Positions 17,926-26,377 of a stretch of 64,000 nucleotides of DNA are shown in pieces. This DNA comes from Vaginimicrobium propionicum. GTDB taxonomy: Bacteria; Actinomycetota; Actinomycetes; Propionibacteriales; Propionibacteriaceae. The DNA lies in assembly GCF_900155645.1 (NCBI RefSeq), contig NZ_LT706985.1, forward strand, positions 620,001-684,000, in the 5' to 3' direction. The notes under the pieces are model-generated. The model ran no database searches, was not told the DNA's origin, and saw only the letters and a list, made by a program, of their open reading frames with translations. Made by a program: the position numbers and the translations under genes. Positions within the stretch are counted from its first letter, which is position 1. Every line of letters starts with the position of its first letter.

Positions 17926-17970
17926 TTGGATATTAACCCGACCTTTTCCCACTGTGGTTTTTTGTCATGA
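17800..17970 (+). pseudogene. Truncated copy of the tail tube gene
   Basis: Begins exactly like the intact gene at 20853 (MATIGLDKLYYASISEDPT), but after 42 codons the match ends and the frame runs into foreign DNA (ends TGA 17968-17970). It still has the ribosome site AAAGGAG, so a 56-residue peptide could be made. It marks the left boundary of the inserted segment. Confidence 0.88.
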
Positions 17971-18065
17971 TCGCGCAGGCGCTCTACAAAGTTTTCTGTC
18001 TTGCCTATATAGCACCACGTGTTCTCAATAGCTTCAGGGTCATTACCAAGAAGAATATACACACC
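17929..18065 (-). pseudogene. GIY-YIG nuclease, middle fragment
   Basis: The reverse strand encodes NGVYILLGNDPEAIENT, WCYIGKTENFVERLRDHDKK and the first residues after it, the GIY-YIG core (VYILLG and CYIG) of a GIY-YIG/DUF4357-type protein. It is cut at 17929 by the junction with the tail tube repeat. Its N-terminal half lies 2.5 kb away at 20615-20755 on the same strand, so the MFS/TetR segment was inserted within this gene. Confidence 0.75.
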
Positions 18066-18088
18066 ATTACAAGCGATTGAGCTGAATG

Positions 18089-18112
18089 ACCCCGTGTTTG
18101 CATGGGGTTTTT
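18089..18112 (+). terminator. Terminator-like hairpin
   Basis: ACCCC / GGGGT stem with a GTGTTTGCAT loop and TTTTT run, in the cargo segment. Confidence 0.55.
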
Positions 18113-18160
18113 GAGACGTTTGAGTTTGTTTGAACCTCGTAGCGACTAGACATCATAATT

Positions 18161-18195
18161 CTGCTGAAGTCAACACCGCTTTAGCAGGAATTTTT
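18161..18195 (+). terminator. Terminator-like hairpin near the 3' end of the exporter gene
   Basis: CTGCTGAAG / CTTTAGCAG stem (one G-T pair) followed by GAATTTTT. Confidence 0.5.
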
Positions 18196-18223
18196 ATGGT
18201 TTTTGCTTCTAATCATAAAGAGA

Positions 18224-19447
18224 TTATTTGCGGAACTCGGGATGGTAAAAACTCAGCAAAATTGCCGCAGCTATCAGGACTGCGCAACATGTCATTGGTA
18301 GCCACGGAGAGAGTCCGTAAAGTGCGGTAGAGGCTATCGGTGCCACTACATAGGCAGCACCATTGTTAGCATTAATCAACCCGGCCAGCCCACCTTGCTC
18401 TTCGGGCTTCATTTGCAAAGTAGGCGCCGTGTTGTAGCCAGGCATCGCCAGGCCTAGACCAAAGCCTGTCAAGATGCTGGCCACGATGAACAGTCCAAGA
18501 TTTAGTGGATAAACCAAGAGTAGTAACCCGAGAAGAACGATTATTAATCCTCTTCTAAAGAGTTTTTTAGCACCCCAGTTTAACCTTGGAGCCACCAAGG
18601 CCTGCGCCAGTATCATCACCACACCCATTATTGACATGCACAAAGCGGTGAGCCCTGCTGTTGCGCCGGCCGCTAGCTTCAAAACATCCTGCAGTAAAAA
18701 GCCGAAAAGTGTAGCCACGGTAGAAAAAGCAGTAAACATTAGGAAACCGCAAGCCAGGAACACGAATACTCTTGAATCAAAATAGGAAACTTTTGCCGGT
18801 TGAGCGACTTTTTCTTCGCCACCTGTGGGTTTGAATGTTAGCAGCAAAACGGCAACGCCCAAAAGCATGACCAAAGGCATCACCAGCAAGGGCATCATGA
18901 AACCTCCTATGGCTGCAAGGCTGCCACCCAATAAGGCTCCAAGAATAGACGAGAATCCTTGTGCAGCGCCCAAGACTCCCAGACCTTTTACCCGTTGCGT
19001 CTCATTGTAGGTATGAGTCACAACGTAGGTTTGCGCGGCTGGGGAAACTGATGCGATGGCACCGCCGTACAGCACGCCCCTAGTTATGACTACTCCTATG
19101 ATCAACGCTATGCCGGTGAGCAGACCCTTAAATCCTAGCCACACCACCATAGCGAATCCGCCTAGAGCCAGGATTCCGGCAAGCATGCCAATAAGCAAGA
19201 TACGCCGAGATCCCCATCGCAATGAGACCCGTCCCCACCTGGTGGAGGTAAGAGAAAACATTACGGCTGCTAACGAAATGGTGGCGCCAATGTGCCATTC
19301 CTTCAACCCGATTTCGCGCGATAGCGGAGCCAGAATTGGATTAAGAATCATCTGCCCCATATATGCCAGTAAAACCGTCAAAAACAAGGGAAACAGTCCC
19401 GCTATTTTTGATTCGACTTTCTCGTTTCGTTCATTAGTGGCACACAT
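18224..19447 (-). CDS. MFS transporter (drug-export type)
   Basis: 407 residues from ATG 19447, preceded by GGAAAGGATG; an upstream extension to 19477 is less likely. Twelve membrane segments, with the motif-A-like loop SLTSTRWGRVSLRWGSRR between helices 2 and 3, indicate a major-facilitator exporter. A central cytoplasmic loop (TGGEEKVAQPAKVSYF) separates two six-helix halves. It is divergent from a TetR-family gene, with a 27-bp palindrome between them, the classical layout of a repressed efflux pump. Substrate unknown; it is not an obvious tetracycline pump. Cargo carried inside the prophage tail module. Confidence 0.9.
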   Translation of the reverse strand: MCATNERNEKVESKIAGLFPLFLTVLLAYMGQMILNPILAPLSREIGLKEWHIGATISLAAVMFSLTSTRWGRVSLRWGSRRILLIGMLAGILALGGFAMVVWLGFKGLLTGIALIIGVVITRGVLYGGAIASVSPAAQTYVVTHTYNETQRVKGLGVLGAAQGFSSILGALLGGSLAAIGGFMMPLLVMPLVMLLGVAVLLLTFKPTGGEEKVAQPAKVSYFDSRVFVFLACGFLMFTAFSTVATLFGFLLQDVLKLAAGATAGLTALCMSIMGVVMILAQALVAPRLNWGAKKLFRRGLIIVLLGLLLLVYPLNLGLFIVASILTGFGLGLAMPGYNTAPTLQMKPEEQGGLAGLINANNGAAYVVAPIASTALYGLSPWLPMTCCAVLIAAAILLSFYHPEFRK

Positions 19448-19488
19448 TAAAACATCCTTTCCAAAGCGAGCAACCAATCAAGCTGAAA

Positions 19489-19515
19489 CAATACTAGAAC
19501 AATGTTCTAGTATTG
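19489..19515. promoter_or_regulatory. TetR-family operator (27-bp palindrome)
   Basis: Arm CAATACTAGAACA, one central A, and the exact complement arm TGTTCTAGTATTG. It lies in the 93-bp gap between the divergent exporter and regulator genes, so the repressor probably controls both. Confidence 0.9.
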
Positions 19516-19540
19516 TCGAGGTTAAGGATATGCTGTTTTC

Positions 19541-20242
19541 GTGGGAAATAAAGACAAGCGGGTAAACACGGGTAGACGCGCCTGGCTGACGCAGGAAAAG
19601 ATCATGTACACCGCAATGGAACTGACCCGAGAGTGCGGTCTAGAAAAATGGTCAATTCGCGACCTTGCGCAGCGTCTGGGAGTAGTTCCCTCTGTCATCT
19701 ACCACCATTACCAAAACCGTGACGCCATTACCGCTTCTGTAATCGGCGAGATCACTAGCACCATCGAGCTACCGGACGAGCAGCTGGAATGGAAAGATTG
19801 GTTCATTTCCCTAGCAGAAAATGCCAGGCCCGTCTTTCTTGAATTCCCCGGAGTCACCGACAAACTGATGTATGGACATATGGACGCCGCGTTTATACCA
19901 ATCTTGGAGATGGCTTACGAAAAACTACGGGACGCTGGTTTTAGCAAGTACATTCACATCGCATACTCAATTATCTTCAACACGATGCTGTGGAGCATTA
20001 CTGCTCGCAACTTGCGCAGCCCAACCAAGCAGGAACAGCGCCACGACCTAGACCAAATGATTACCCAACTTCAGCCCCTAGCTGCCTGCTCCACAACACT
20101 GACCGACATCATCCAGGGCTACTTAATTCCGCTAGCCAACCCGAAAAATGAAGACCGCATGAGTCAGGAATACTTTGAAATCATCATAGAAGTCGTACTC
20201 GCCGGTTTAGAGATAGCGATCTTGCCTCGCGAAAACGCCTAA
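19541..20242 (+). CDS. TetR-family transcriptional regulator
   Basis: 233 residues, GTG start. The N-terminal helix-turn-helix is visible (WSIRDLAQRLGVVPSVIYHH, then YQNRDAITA), followed by a helical ligand-binding domain ending about residue 225. It is divergent from the MFS exporter and surely its local regulator. The start is a little uncertain: the nearest purine-rich site (AAGGA) is 12 bases upstream. Confidence 0.9.
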   Translation: MGNKDKRVNTGRRAWLTQEKIMYTAMELTRECGLEKWSIRDLAQRLGVVPSVIYHHYQNRDAITASVIGEITSTIELPDEQLEWKDWFISLAENARPVFLEFPGVTDKLMYGHMDAAFIPILEMAYEKLRDAGFSKYIHIAYSIIFNTMLWSITARNLRSPTKQEQRHDLDQMITQLQPLAACSTTLTDIIQGYLIPLANPKNEDRMSQEYFEIIIEVVLAGLEIAILPRENA

Positions 20243-20614
20243 CGAACCCGTGAACAAGAGAAATCATCAATACGCATAAAATATTACCCAAAATCGCAAG
20301 GCATCCAGCTAAGAACAGAGCCTTTCAGCCTCTCCCTCTATTTCCTGCGATTTTCCAATAAATACAAGAAAATCCACTATATCCAGAGCTTCCCAAACAA
20401 CTGGTACGACTACATCAAATACTGCACTACCAATGAACTAGCTATCGCTCTTCACAGTACACAGGCTTCTCCCAGGAATCCGCAGCCTATATTGAAGACT
20501 GAGCCCACCCTATTGCGTATGGACGAAGAGGAAACCTCCATCTCGACTTCTGGCTTACCTCTTCGACGAACATCAACGTGAAGAAAGAAGCCGACGAAAT
20601 CTTCCACTATTGTC
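20243..20614. other. Degenerate intergenic stretch in the cargo segment
   Basis: No intact gene. Short coding-like fragments appear in different frames (for example LHLDFWLTSSTNINVKKEA, then IFHYCLPLAYKAGK) interrupted by stops, so this looks like the remnant of a gene I cannot name. Confidence 0.4.
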
Positions 20615-20755
20615 TTCCTCTCGCTTATAAAGCTGGGAAAGTTGAGCGCGGCGTGCAGAGGTGAGAATGCCCGTCCAATCCGCTATCCCCGCAGTAGCCA
20701 TACCACCTGGGGTTCCATCGACCAGAAAAAGCTCTACCGCTTTACCACGCGCCAT
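20615..20755 (-). pseudogene. GIY-YIG nuclease, N-terminal fragment
   Basis: The reverse strand encodes ARGKAVELFLVDGTPGGMAT and, further on, ILTSARRAQLSQLYKREE, the characteristic N-terminus of the GIY-YIG/DUF4357 family, then loses the match. The following part of the gene is found at 17929-18065. The two halves lie in the same orientation with the exporter module between them. Confidence 0.75.
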
Positions 20756-20844
20756 CACATCCACGCCCCTCGTTCGCACGCACCTAGCCTCAAGAATAAC
20801 CGAGATAAACAGATCACCCCTCAATATGAGGATCCAAAAGAAAG

Positions 20845-20978
20845 GAAACATCATGGCAACTATTGGTTTAGACAAGCTCTACTACGCGAGTATTAGTGAA
20901 GATCCCACTAGCGGTGAGGAAACCTATGCCGTTCCTAAACCGCTCGCTAAAGCAATATCTGCAGAATTGTCTGTGGAG
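20845..20978 (+). repeat. Direct repeat B (start of the intact tail tube gene)
   Basis: 134-bp partner of 17792-17925; differences are at four silent or conservative positions. Confidence 0.92.
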
Positions 20979-21461
20979 GTGGCTGAGGCGATTTTGTATG
21001 CCGATGACGGGGCATCCGAGATTGTCAAGAAATTCAAATCTGGAACGCTCACCCTTGGTGTTGATGATCTCGGGGCAGAGGCTGCAGCTGCCTTAACTGG
21101 TGCGAGACTGGACGCGAACGGGGTACTTATCAGCACTTCTGAGGATGGTGGCGCACCCGTGGCTATTGGTTTTAGAGCTGCACGCTCTAACGGGAAGTAC
21201 CAGTATTTTTGGTTTTACCGCGTCAAATTTGCTCTGCCGGGAACCACGCTGGCGACCAAAGCTGATTCGATCACGTTCTCTACCCCGAGTATTGAGGGAA
21301 CGATCCTGCGGCGTAACAAACCAGACGCTACCGGCAAGCACCCGTGGAAAGCCGAAGTAACCGAAGGAGCCACCGGCGTGAAAGCTGAGACGATCTCCAG
21401 CTGGTACAGGCAGGTGTATGAGCCTGCCGCTACAACCAGCCCTAAACCGACAAACAACTAG
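20853..21461 (+). CDS. Major tail tube protein
   Basis: 202 residues. The ATG at 20853 with AAAGGAAACATC upstream is the true start; the frame is open upstream only by chance. Sequence pattern (MATIGLDKLYYASISED, later FGYR-like block AIGFRAARSNGKYQYFWFY and EGTILRRNKPDATGKHPWK) fits the phi13-type/TP901-type major tail proteins. It polymerises into the tail tube and is followed by the chaperone gene, as expected. Confidence 0.9.
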   Translation: MATIGLDKLYYASISEDPTSGEETYAVPKPLAKAISAELSVEVAEAILYADDGASEIVKKFKSGTLTLGVDDLGAEAAAALTGARLDANGVLISTSEDGGAPVAIGFRAARSNGKYQYFWFYRVKFALPGTTLATKADSITFSTPSIEGTILRRNKPDATGKHPWKAEVTEGATGVKAETISSWYRQVYEPAATTSPKPTNN

Positions 21462-21476
21462 AACAGCAGGTAAGCC

Positions 21477-21905
21477 ATGACAGCGAAAACCCAAACTAGC
21501 CCGACAGGTAGCCCCACTTTAAAAAGCGCGACAATCACTATCGCAGGTCAAGAATACGAGCTCGTCCTCACTACCCGCGCTACCCGCCTGATAGCTCAAC
21601 GTTACGGGGGTCTAGAACATTTAGGTCAAGCCCTGGAAACTAGCGAAGATATGGATAAGTCACTCGGTGAGGTAATCTGGCTCATCGCCCTGCTCGCTAA
21701 CCAGTCCGTACAAATACACAACCTCACCCATCCAGACGATAAGTGCCCAGAGCTGACCGCAGAAGCGGTCGAGTTACTAACTGTGCCTGCAGATTTAGCT
21801 GACTATCGAGAGGCTATCGCCCAGGCACTCCAACGCGGCACCCGGCGAGCAATCATGACCGAGACCCCAGACCCAAAAGGGCAAACCAAGAAAAAGGACA
21901 CCTAA
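21477..21905 (+). CDS. Tail assembly chaperone (G-type)
   Basis: 142 residues, located between tail tube and tape measure genes. It contains ATITIAGQEYELVLTTRATR, typical of this family. Near its end, the codons G-AAA-AAG (21890-21896) form a slippery heptamer from which a -1 shift opens a second frame to 22099, giving the longer GT-type product. The chaperone coats the tape measure protein during tail assembly. Confidence 0.85.
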   Translation: MTAKTQTSPTGSPTLKSATITIAGQEYELVLTTRATRLIAQRYGGLEHLGQALETSEDMDKSLGEVIWLIALLANQSVQIHNLTHPDDKCPELTAEAVELLTVPADLADYREAIAQALQRGTRRAIMTETPDPKGQTKKKDT

Positions 21906-22099
21906 TAGATAGTGACGAGGCAATCTTTACCCGCCTGACCTATATCGGGCTCGCCCACCTGGGACTGACCCAAGCAGAGATCGAACTGATGGTGTTCGGA
22001 CAGCTATTGGACTTGGTGGATTGTTGGCTGATTGAGACCGGCCGGGCTGAAGCGAAACGCCAGTGGTTTATTGATGATGTGGTCCCAGAGGGTATTTAA
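21896..22099 (+). CDS. Tail chaperone T extension, made by -1 frameshift
   Basis: In the -1 frame the sequence is open without stops from the slippery site to TAA 22097-22099 and encodes about 67 residues, including IFTRLTYIGLAHLGLTQAEI and FGQLLDLVDCW, a typical second-frame segment of tail chaperones. It has no good start of its own. Established precedent: lambda G/GT and equivalents in most siphoviruses. Confidence 0.8.
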   Translation, partial: GHLIDSDEAIFTRLTYIGLAHLGLTQAEIELMVFGQLLDLVDCWLIETGRAEAKRQWFIDDVVPEGI

Positions 22100-22203
22100 G
22101 GGTTGCTTGTGGTAGGCTGGGTGATGAAGAAGGTGGGAACAAGGTCTCCCATCATGTCTTAGGAGAGTCTGGTGGACGTAGGCGCCGCTAGGCTCTTCTT
22201 TCA

Positions 22204-22935
22204 TTATGCAGTGGCGGGTTTTCGTCTAAGTACTGCGCTGACCTGCGAGGTGCCGGTGAGCCATTGGGCAACTGTCGGGTTGATAGAAGTGACGAGATCA
22301 AACGCCTCTTGAATATGCGCGCGAACATCCATGTCCAGTAGCGGTTCTACGTGTGAGACCCGGTTACGCAAGCGATGCAGGTGCGCGACTCTCCAAAAGG
22401 TTAGTTGTCCGTCAGGGTCTTTGGCATTTGGGAAAGCGTTGCGCAGAGCCTCGTCCCATAGGCGCATCCGATTATGGTTTTCCCTGGTTTCAGGGTTGGC
22501 ATCGGGCAGATGATTGGGCAACAGGTCACGCCACATGCCGAACATGATTTGCGCTAACACGTCATCATGACTGACTGCCTGATTGTAGCGGCGGTGGTCT
22601 GCGGGTCTGGCGGTCGCTTGCTTCTCTGCCCGCCGCAGTGCATCTTTACGTTTGGCCGCGCTAAGGCTTCTTAGCGGAGCGGCTGGCTCGTCGAGCAGCC
22701 AACTCGTGGCTCCTGGAAGGTTGGCTGTATTCCAGGTTTGTAGCCGCGCGTCAATGGCGTTGCGCAGTATTACTTCAGTGTTACCGAGCACGGCCTGAAC
22801 ACTAGCGGTGAGTTCGCCGTGCCATTGATAAAGCTGAAGCGCCCTCTTCTGGTTACCCGCACACCGCTCAAGATAAGGCGCCATTCGGGCATCAGACAAC
22901 GCATCAACCACTTGCCCGCGCCAATCAGTACTCAC
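22204..22935 (-). CDS. Abi-family (HEPN-type) abortive infection protein
   Basis: About 243 residues starting at GTG 22935 (GGGAAAATGAG upstream). The pattern matches Abi-like proteins: an early segment YLERCAGNQKRALQLYQWH, ILRNAIDARLQTW, and near the end LHRLRNRVSHVEPLL, where R-N-x-x-x-H is the HEPN RNase motif. Such proteins are toxic effectors of abortive infection. It is encoded on the reverse strand between the chaperones and the tape measure, so the lysogen may use it against competing phages. No separate antitoxin is seen. Confidence 0.82.
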   Translation of the reverse strand: MSTDWRGQVVDALSDARMAPYLERCAGNQKRALQLYQWHGELTASVQAVLGNTEVILRNAIDARLQTWNTANLPGATSWLLDEPAAPLRSLSAAKRKDALRRAEKQATARPADHRRYNQAVSHDDVLAQIMFGMWRDLLPNHLPDANPETRENHNRMRLWDEALRNAFPNAKDPDGQLTFWRVAHLHRLRNRVSHVEPLLDMDVRAHIQEAFDLVTSINPTVAQWLTGTSQVSAVLRRKPATA

Positions 22936-22994
22936 CAACTCATTTTCCCACAACCGACCACCCCTTGGCCAACCTATGCAAAAGGACACCACAC

Positions 22995-25673
22995 ATGGCT
23001 GATAGCTCTTTTGGTTTGAAGATTGGCCTGGAGGGTGAGCGGGAGTTTAAGCGCGCTATCACCGATATCAACCGCGAGATGCGGGTACTCGGTTCGGAGA
23101 TGAAGCTGGCTGCGTCAGCCTTTGATAAGAACGAGGTCTCGGTTTCGTCTTTGACGGCCAAAAATCAGGTGCTGGCCAAGGAGATTGAGGCGCAGCGCTC
23201 CAAAGTCGAAACTCTCAAGGCTGCGTTGGATAATGCTGCGGCTTCGTTTGGTGACAACGATTCACGGACGAAGAATTGGCAGATTCAGCTCAATAACGCT
23301 CAGGCGACTTTGAATGGTCTTGAGGGTGAGCTTAAAGAGAATAATTGTGCTCTTTCTAAGTTTGCTGATGAGGCTGATGGTGCGGGTGATGATGCGAAAA
23401 CTGCAGCTAAGGATACTGGGCACTTAGAAAATGCTGTAGATGAGCTGGGTTCGCAGATGGATGGTACCAGTTCGAAGACTCGCATTTTTGGTGATGTGCT
23501 TAAAGCCAGCCTGGCAGCGGAAGCTGTTGTTGGTGGGGTTAAAGCTATCGGGCATGCTATTTCTTCTATTGGGCGGGGCATGGTCGGGGTTTTAAAGGAT
23601 GGTTTGGACTATAACGCCCGGATGGAGCAATACACCACCTCGTTTACCACGATGCTGGGTGATCAAGCCAAGGCTTAGAAACTGGTTAATAACCTCAAGT
23701 TGGAAGCGGCTCGTACTCCCTTTGGGATGGAGGATCTAGCCAAGGCCACCCAAACGTTGATGGGGTTCGGCATGAGCGCTGAAGAATCCCAGGTACGCCT
23801 CAAACAGTTAGATGATATCAGCCAGGGGGATGCTGGAAAGTTCGAATCCCTCACGTTGGCGTTTGCTCAAATGAGCTCTACTGGCAAGCTGACGGGTCAG
23901 GATTTGAACCAGATGATTAACGCGGGGTTCAACCCTTTAGAGGAGATTTCCCGTAAGACCGGTAAAAGTATTGGTGAGCTTAAAGAAGAGATGGCTAAGG
24001 GCGCGATCAGTGCGGATATGGTTGCGGATGCGTTTGCTAGTGCCACAAGTGAGGGTGGCCGGTTTTATGGGGCGATGGATGCCCAGTCCAAAACCTTCTC
24101 TGGCCAACTAGCTACGCTAAAAGACGGGGTCGATAACCTTAAAGGATTATTGGCTGGAGGTTTGACCACGGCTTTGGCTGGCACGGTGATGCCGATGGTT
24201 AATGGTTGGGTCGATGAACTCACCGGCGCGTTCGAGACCGGGGGTGCCCCGGCCTTTATCGACACCCTCGGAGAAATCTTGAAGGAAGCCCTGGAGTTTA
24301 TTTCTAGCCAGCTCCCGCAAGTGGTGGATACCGGGATGAGTATCCTCACCGCTTTGTTGGAGGGCATTATCGCTGTTCTGCCTTCCTTGGCAGGCACTGC
24401 CGTGACGTTGATTGTGGCATTGGTGGAAGCGATTATTGAGGCACTTCCGAGTCTGTTGGAGGCAGCGGTTCAGATTATCGCCACCTTGGTTGCTGGTATC
24501 GGCGAGGCTCTACCGGAGCTGATCCCGGCGGCGGTAGAAATGCTGATGACCATGATCCAGGGGCTCATCGATAATTTGCCACTTATTTTGGATGCAGCCC
24601 TGCAGTTAATTACTGGTCTTGCTGAGGGTTTGATTGCGGCTATCCCGGTGCTTGTTGAGGCTTTGCCGGAGTTGATTGGTGCGATTATTTCTTTCGTAAT
24701 CGGGGCGATCCCCCAGATTATCGAAGCTGGTATCCAGCTGTTAACCGCGCTGGTTGGTGCCTTGCCTGACATTATTACCGCTATCACCGGGGCTTTGCCG
24801 TTGATTATTACCGCTATCCTTAGCGCGATCATCCAGGCAATCCCCCAGTTGATTAACGCGGGCGTGCAACTGTTGACGGCTCTTATAGGGGCGTTACCAA
24901 CTATTATTAACGCGATTGTGGCGGCTTTGCCTCAAATCATCTCTGCCATATTGTCTGCTATTGGTGGGGCTATCCCCCTTCTTGTACAAGCTGGCATCCA
25001 ACTATTAACCAGCCTGATACGGGCTTTACCGACCATTATCGGCACTGTCGTTTCGGCTATCCCGAGGATTATTTACGGCATTGTTCGAGCAGTGATGGGC
25101 GGGGTCGGGCAGATGATTAATGCCGGGGCATCCCTGGTTTCTGGGTTATGGCAGGGTATTCAGTCACTAGCGGGCTGGTTGTGGAACCGGGTCGCTAACT
25201 GGGTGTCTTCAATCTGGAATGGGATTCTCGGATTTTTCGGTATCCATTCTCCTTCTAAGCAAATGGCGTGGGTTGGTGACATGCTAGTTGCTGGTCTAGC
25301 CGGAACAATAACCTCACGAGGCCACAAAGCTGCCGATGCGGCAGCAACCATGGCAAAAGACACCATGGACGCTATGGGCGAGTTAACTAACGGGGTTAAC
25401 GTACCTATCAAGGTCAGTAAGGATTTGTCATTGCCAAACGCTGATCTGACCCCTGCCCTAGTTACCCAAACATCGCAAACTGAAAAGGAAACTAAAACTC
25501 ACGGCGTTGATGTTCAAGGGGTAGCAGATGCTACAGCTGCCCGGATTCTTAAGGGTTTGGATATCAAGGTTGTTTTAAGTGATGGGACGCTGGTCGGCAA
25601 ACTCGCACCCAAAATTGATCAGCAACTATCACGGCTATCTCGGCGTAACAATCTGCTAGCTGCGGGGGTGTAA
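22995..25673 (+). pseudogene. Tape measure protein interrupted by TAG
   Basis: Start ATG 22995 (AAAAGGACACC upstream). Residues 1-227 include coiled coil (AKNQVLAKEIEAQRSKVETL) and the start of the tape measure core. TAG at 23676-23678 then interrupts the frame in AKA-stop-KLVNNL; the same frame continues to 25673 and CAG (Gln) is the expected codon. The C-terminal part carries many hydrophobic repeats of the pattern ALP-x-I-I-x-A-I/GIQLLTAL (about residues 470-700), as in phage tape measure proteins, and ends in a globular region. Other phage genes here use TAG as a normal stop, so recoding is unlikely. The product should be non-functional unless the stop is suppressed. Confidence 0.9.
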
Positions 25674-25677
25674 ATCA

Positions 25678-26364
25678 ATGTACGGGTTTGTTCTCGACCA
25701 TAAGGTTAGCTCTAAAAGCCTGGGTATCCGTTTTTGCGCACCTGTAGAAATCCCAGCTGCCGCCATGGGCGTAGATGATATTGAGGTGTCAGGACGGGCC
25801 GGTACACTTACCCGTCTTAAAGGGTGGCAAGATGGCGAAATAACTTTGAAACTAGCGGTGCGTGGCGGGCTGGAAGCATACCGCAAAGCCTCCTACGCGC
25901 TGACTGGGGCCCACACGATTGGTTTTAGCGGTGAGCCTGGCATGTTCAGGTATCTTAAACACGTCAAAATATCACCAGCGCTGCCTTCGCTGGCCACTTG
26001 GGTAATGTTTGAAGCCGAGCTTTGCTGCCAGCCGTTTACCTACCTGGAAACCGGGCTTAAACAGCTAACTTTAAACGCTTCGGGCACGATTACTAATCCT
26101 GGTCTTTTAGCTTCCGATCCGGTAATAACTGTTTTTGGTACCGGGGATTTGGAACTAAAAATAAACGATACTGCTTTGATAGTTTCTGCTCCTAGCGGGC
26201 AATTAACTATCGATAGTCCCCGGCTAACAACCCACGTTGCAGGTAAAACCCAAACCGATGGGATTTCAGGGCCCTTCCCGCAACTTTGCCCTGGCACTAA
26301 CCACATCGAGCTGGGCACAGGTATTTCAAGAATCGAAGCCCAAGGTAACTGGCGTACCTTGTAG
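25678..26364 (+). CDS. Distal tail protein (Dit-like)
   Basis: 228 residues immediately behind the tape measure. The N-terminal half shows the Siphovirus tail component pattern (SSKSLGIRFCAPVEIPAAA, then EVSGRAGTLTRLKGW). Dit forms the hub at the tail tip and carries the fibre/endopeptidase gene product encoded next. Position and length fit well. Confidence 0.85.
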   Translation: MYGFVLDHKVSSKSLGIRFCAPVEIPAAAMGVDDIEVSGRAGTLTRLKGWQDGEITLKLAVRGGLEAYRKASYALTGAHTIGFSGEPGMFRYLKHVKISPALPSLATWVMFEAELCCQPFTYLETGLKQLTLNASGTITNPGLLASDPVITVFGTGDLELKINDTALIVSAPSGQLTIDSPRLTTHVAGKTQTDGISGPFPQLCPGTNHIELGTGISRIEAQGNWRTL

Positions 26365-26377
26365 AAAGGACTAACCC

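Noticed and set aside
23676-23678. TAG in the tape measure as a recoded sense codon (alternative genetic code phage)
   Set aside because: TAG is a normal stop of other phage genes here (for example Dit at 26364 and the small gene at 29655), so a single nonsense mutation is more likely.
24065-24832. Two long reverse frames inside the tape measure gene
   Set aside because: They are antisense to a repetitive hydrophobic coding region and have no ribosome site or domain.
24300-25100. CRISPR-like repetition
   Set aside because: The repetition is imperfect, in frame, and reflects hydrophobic protein repeats of the tape measure; there are no spacers or cas genes in the window.
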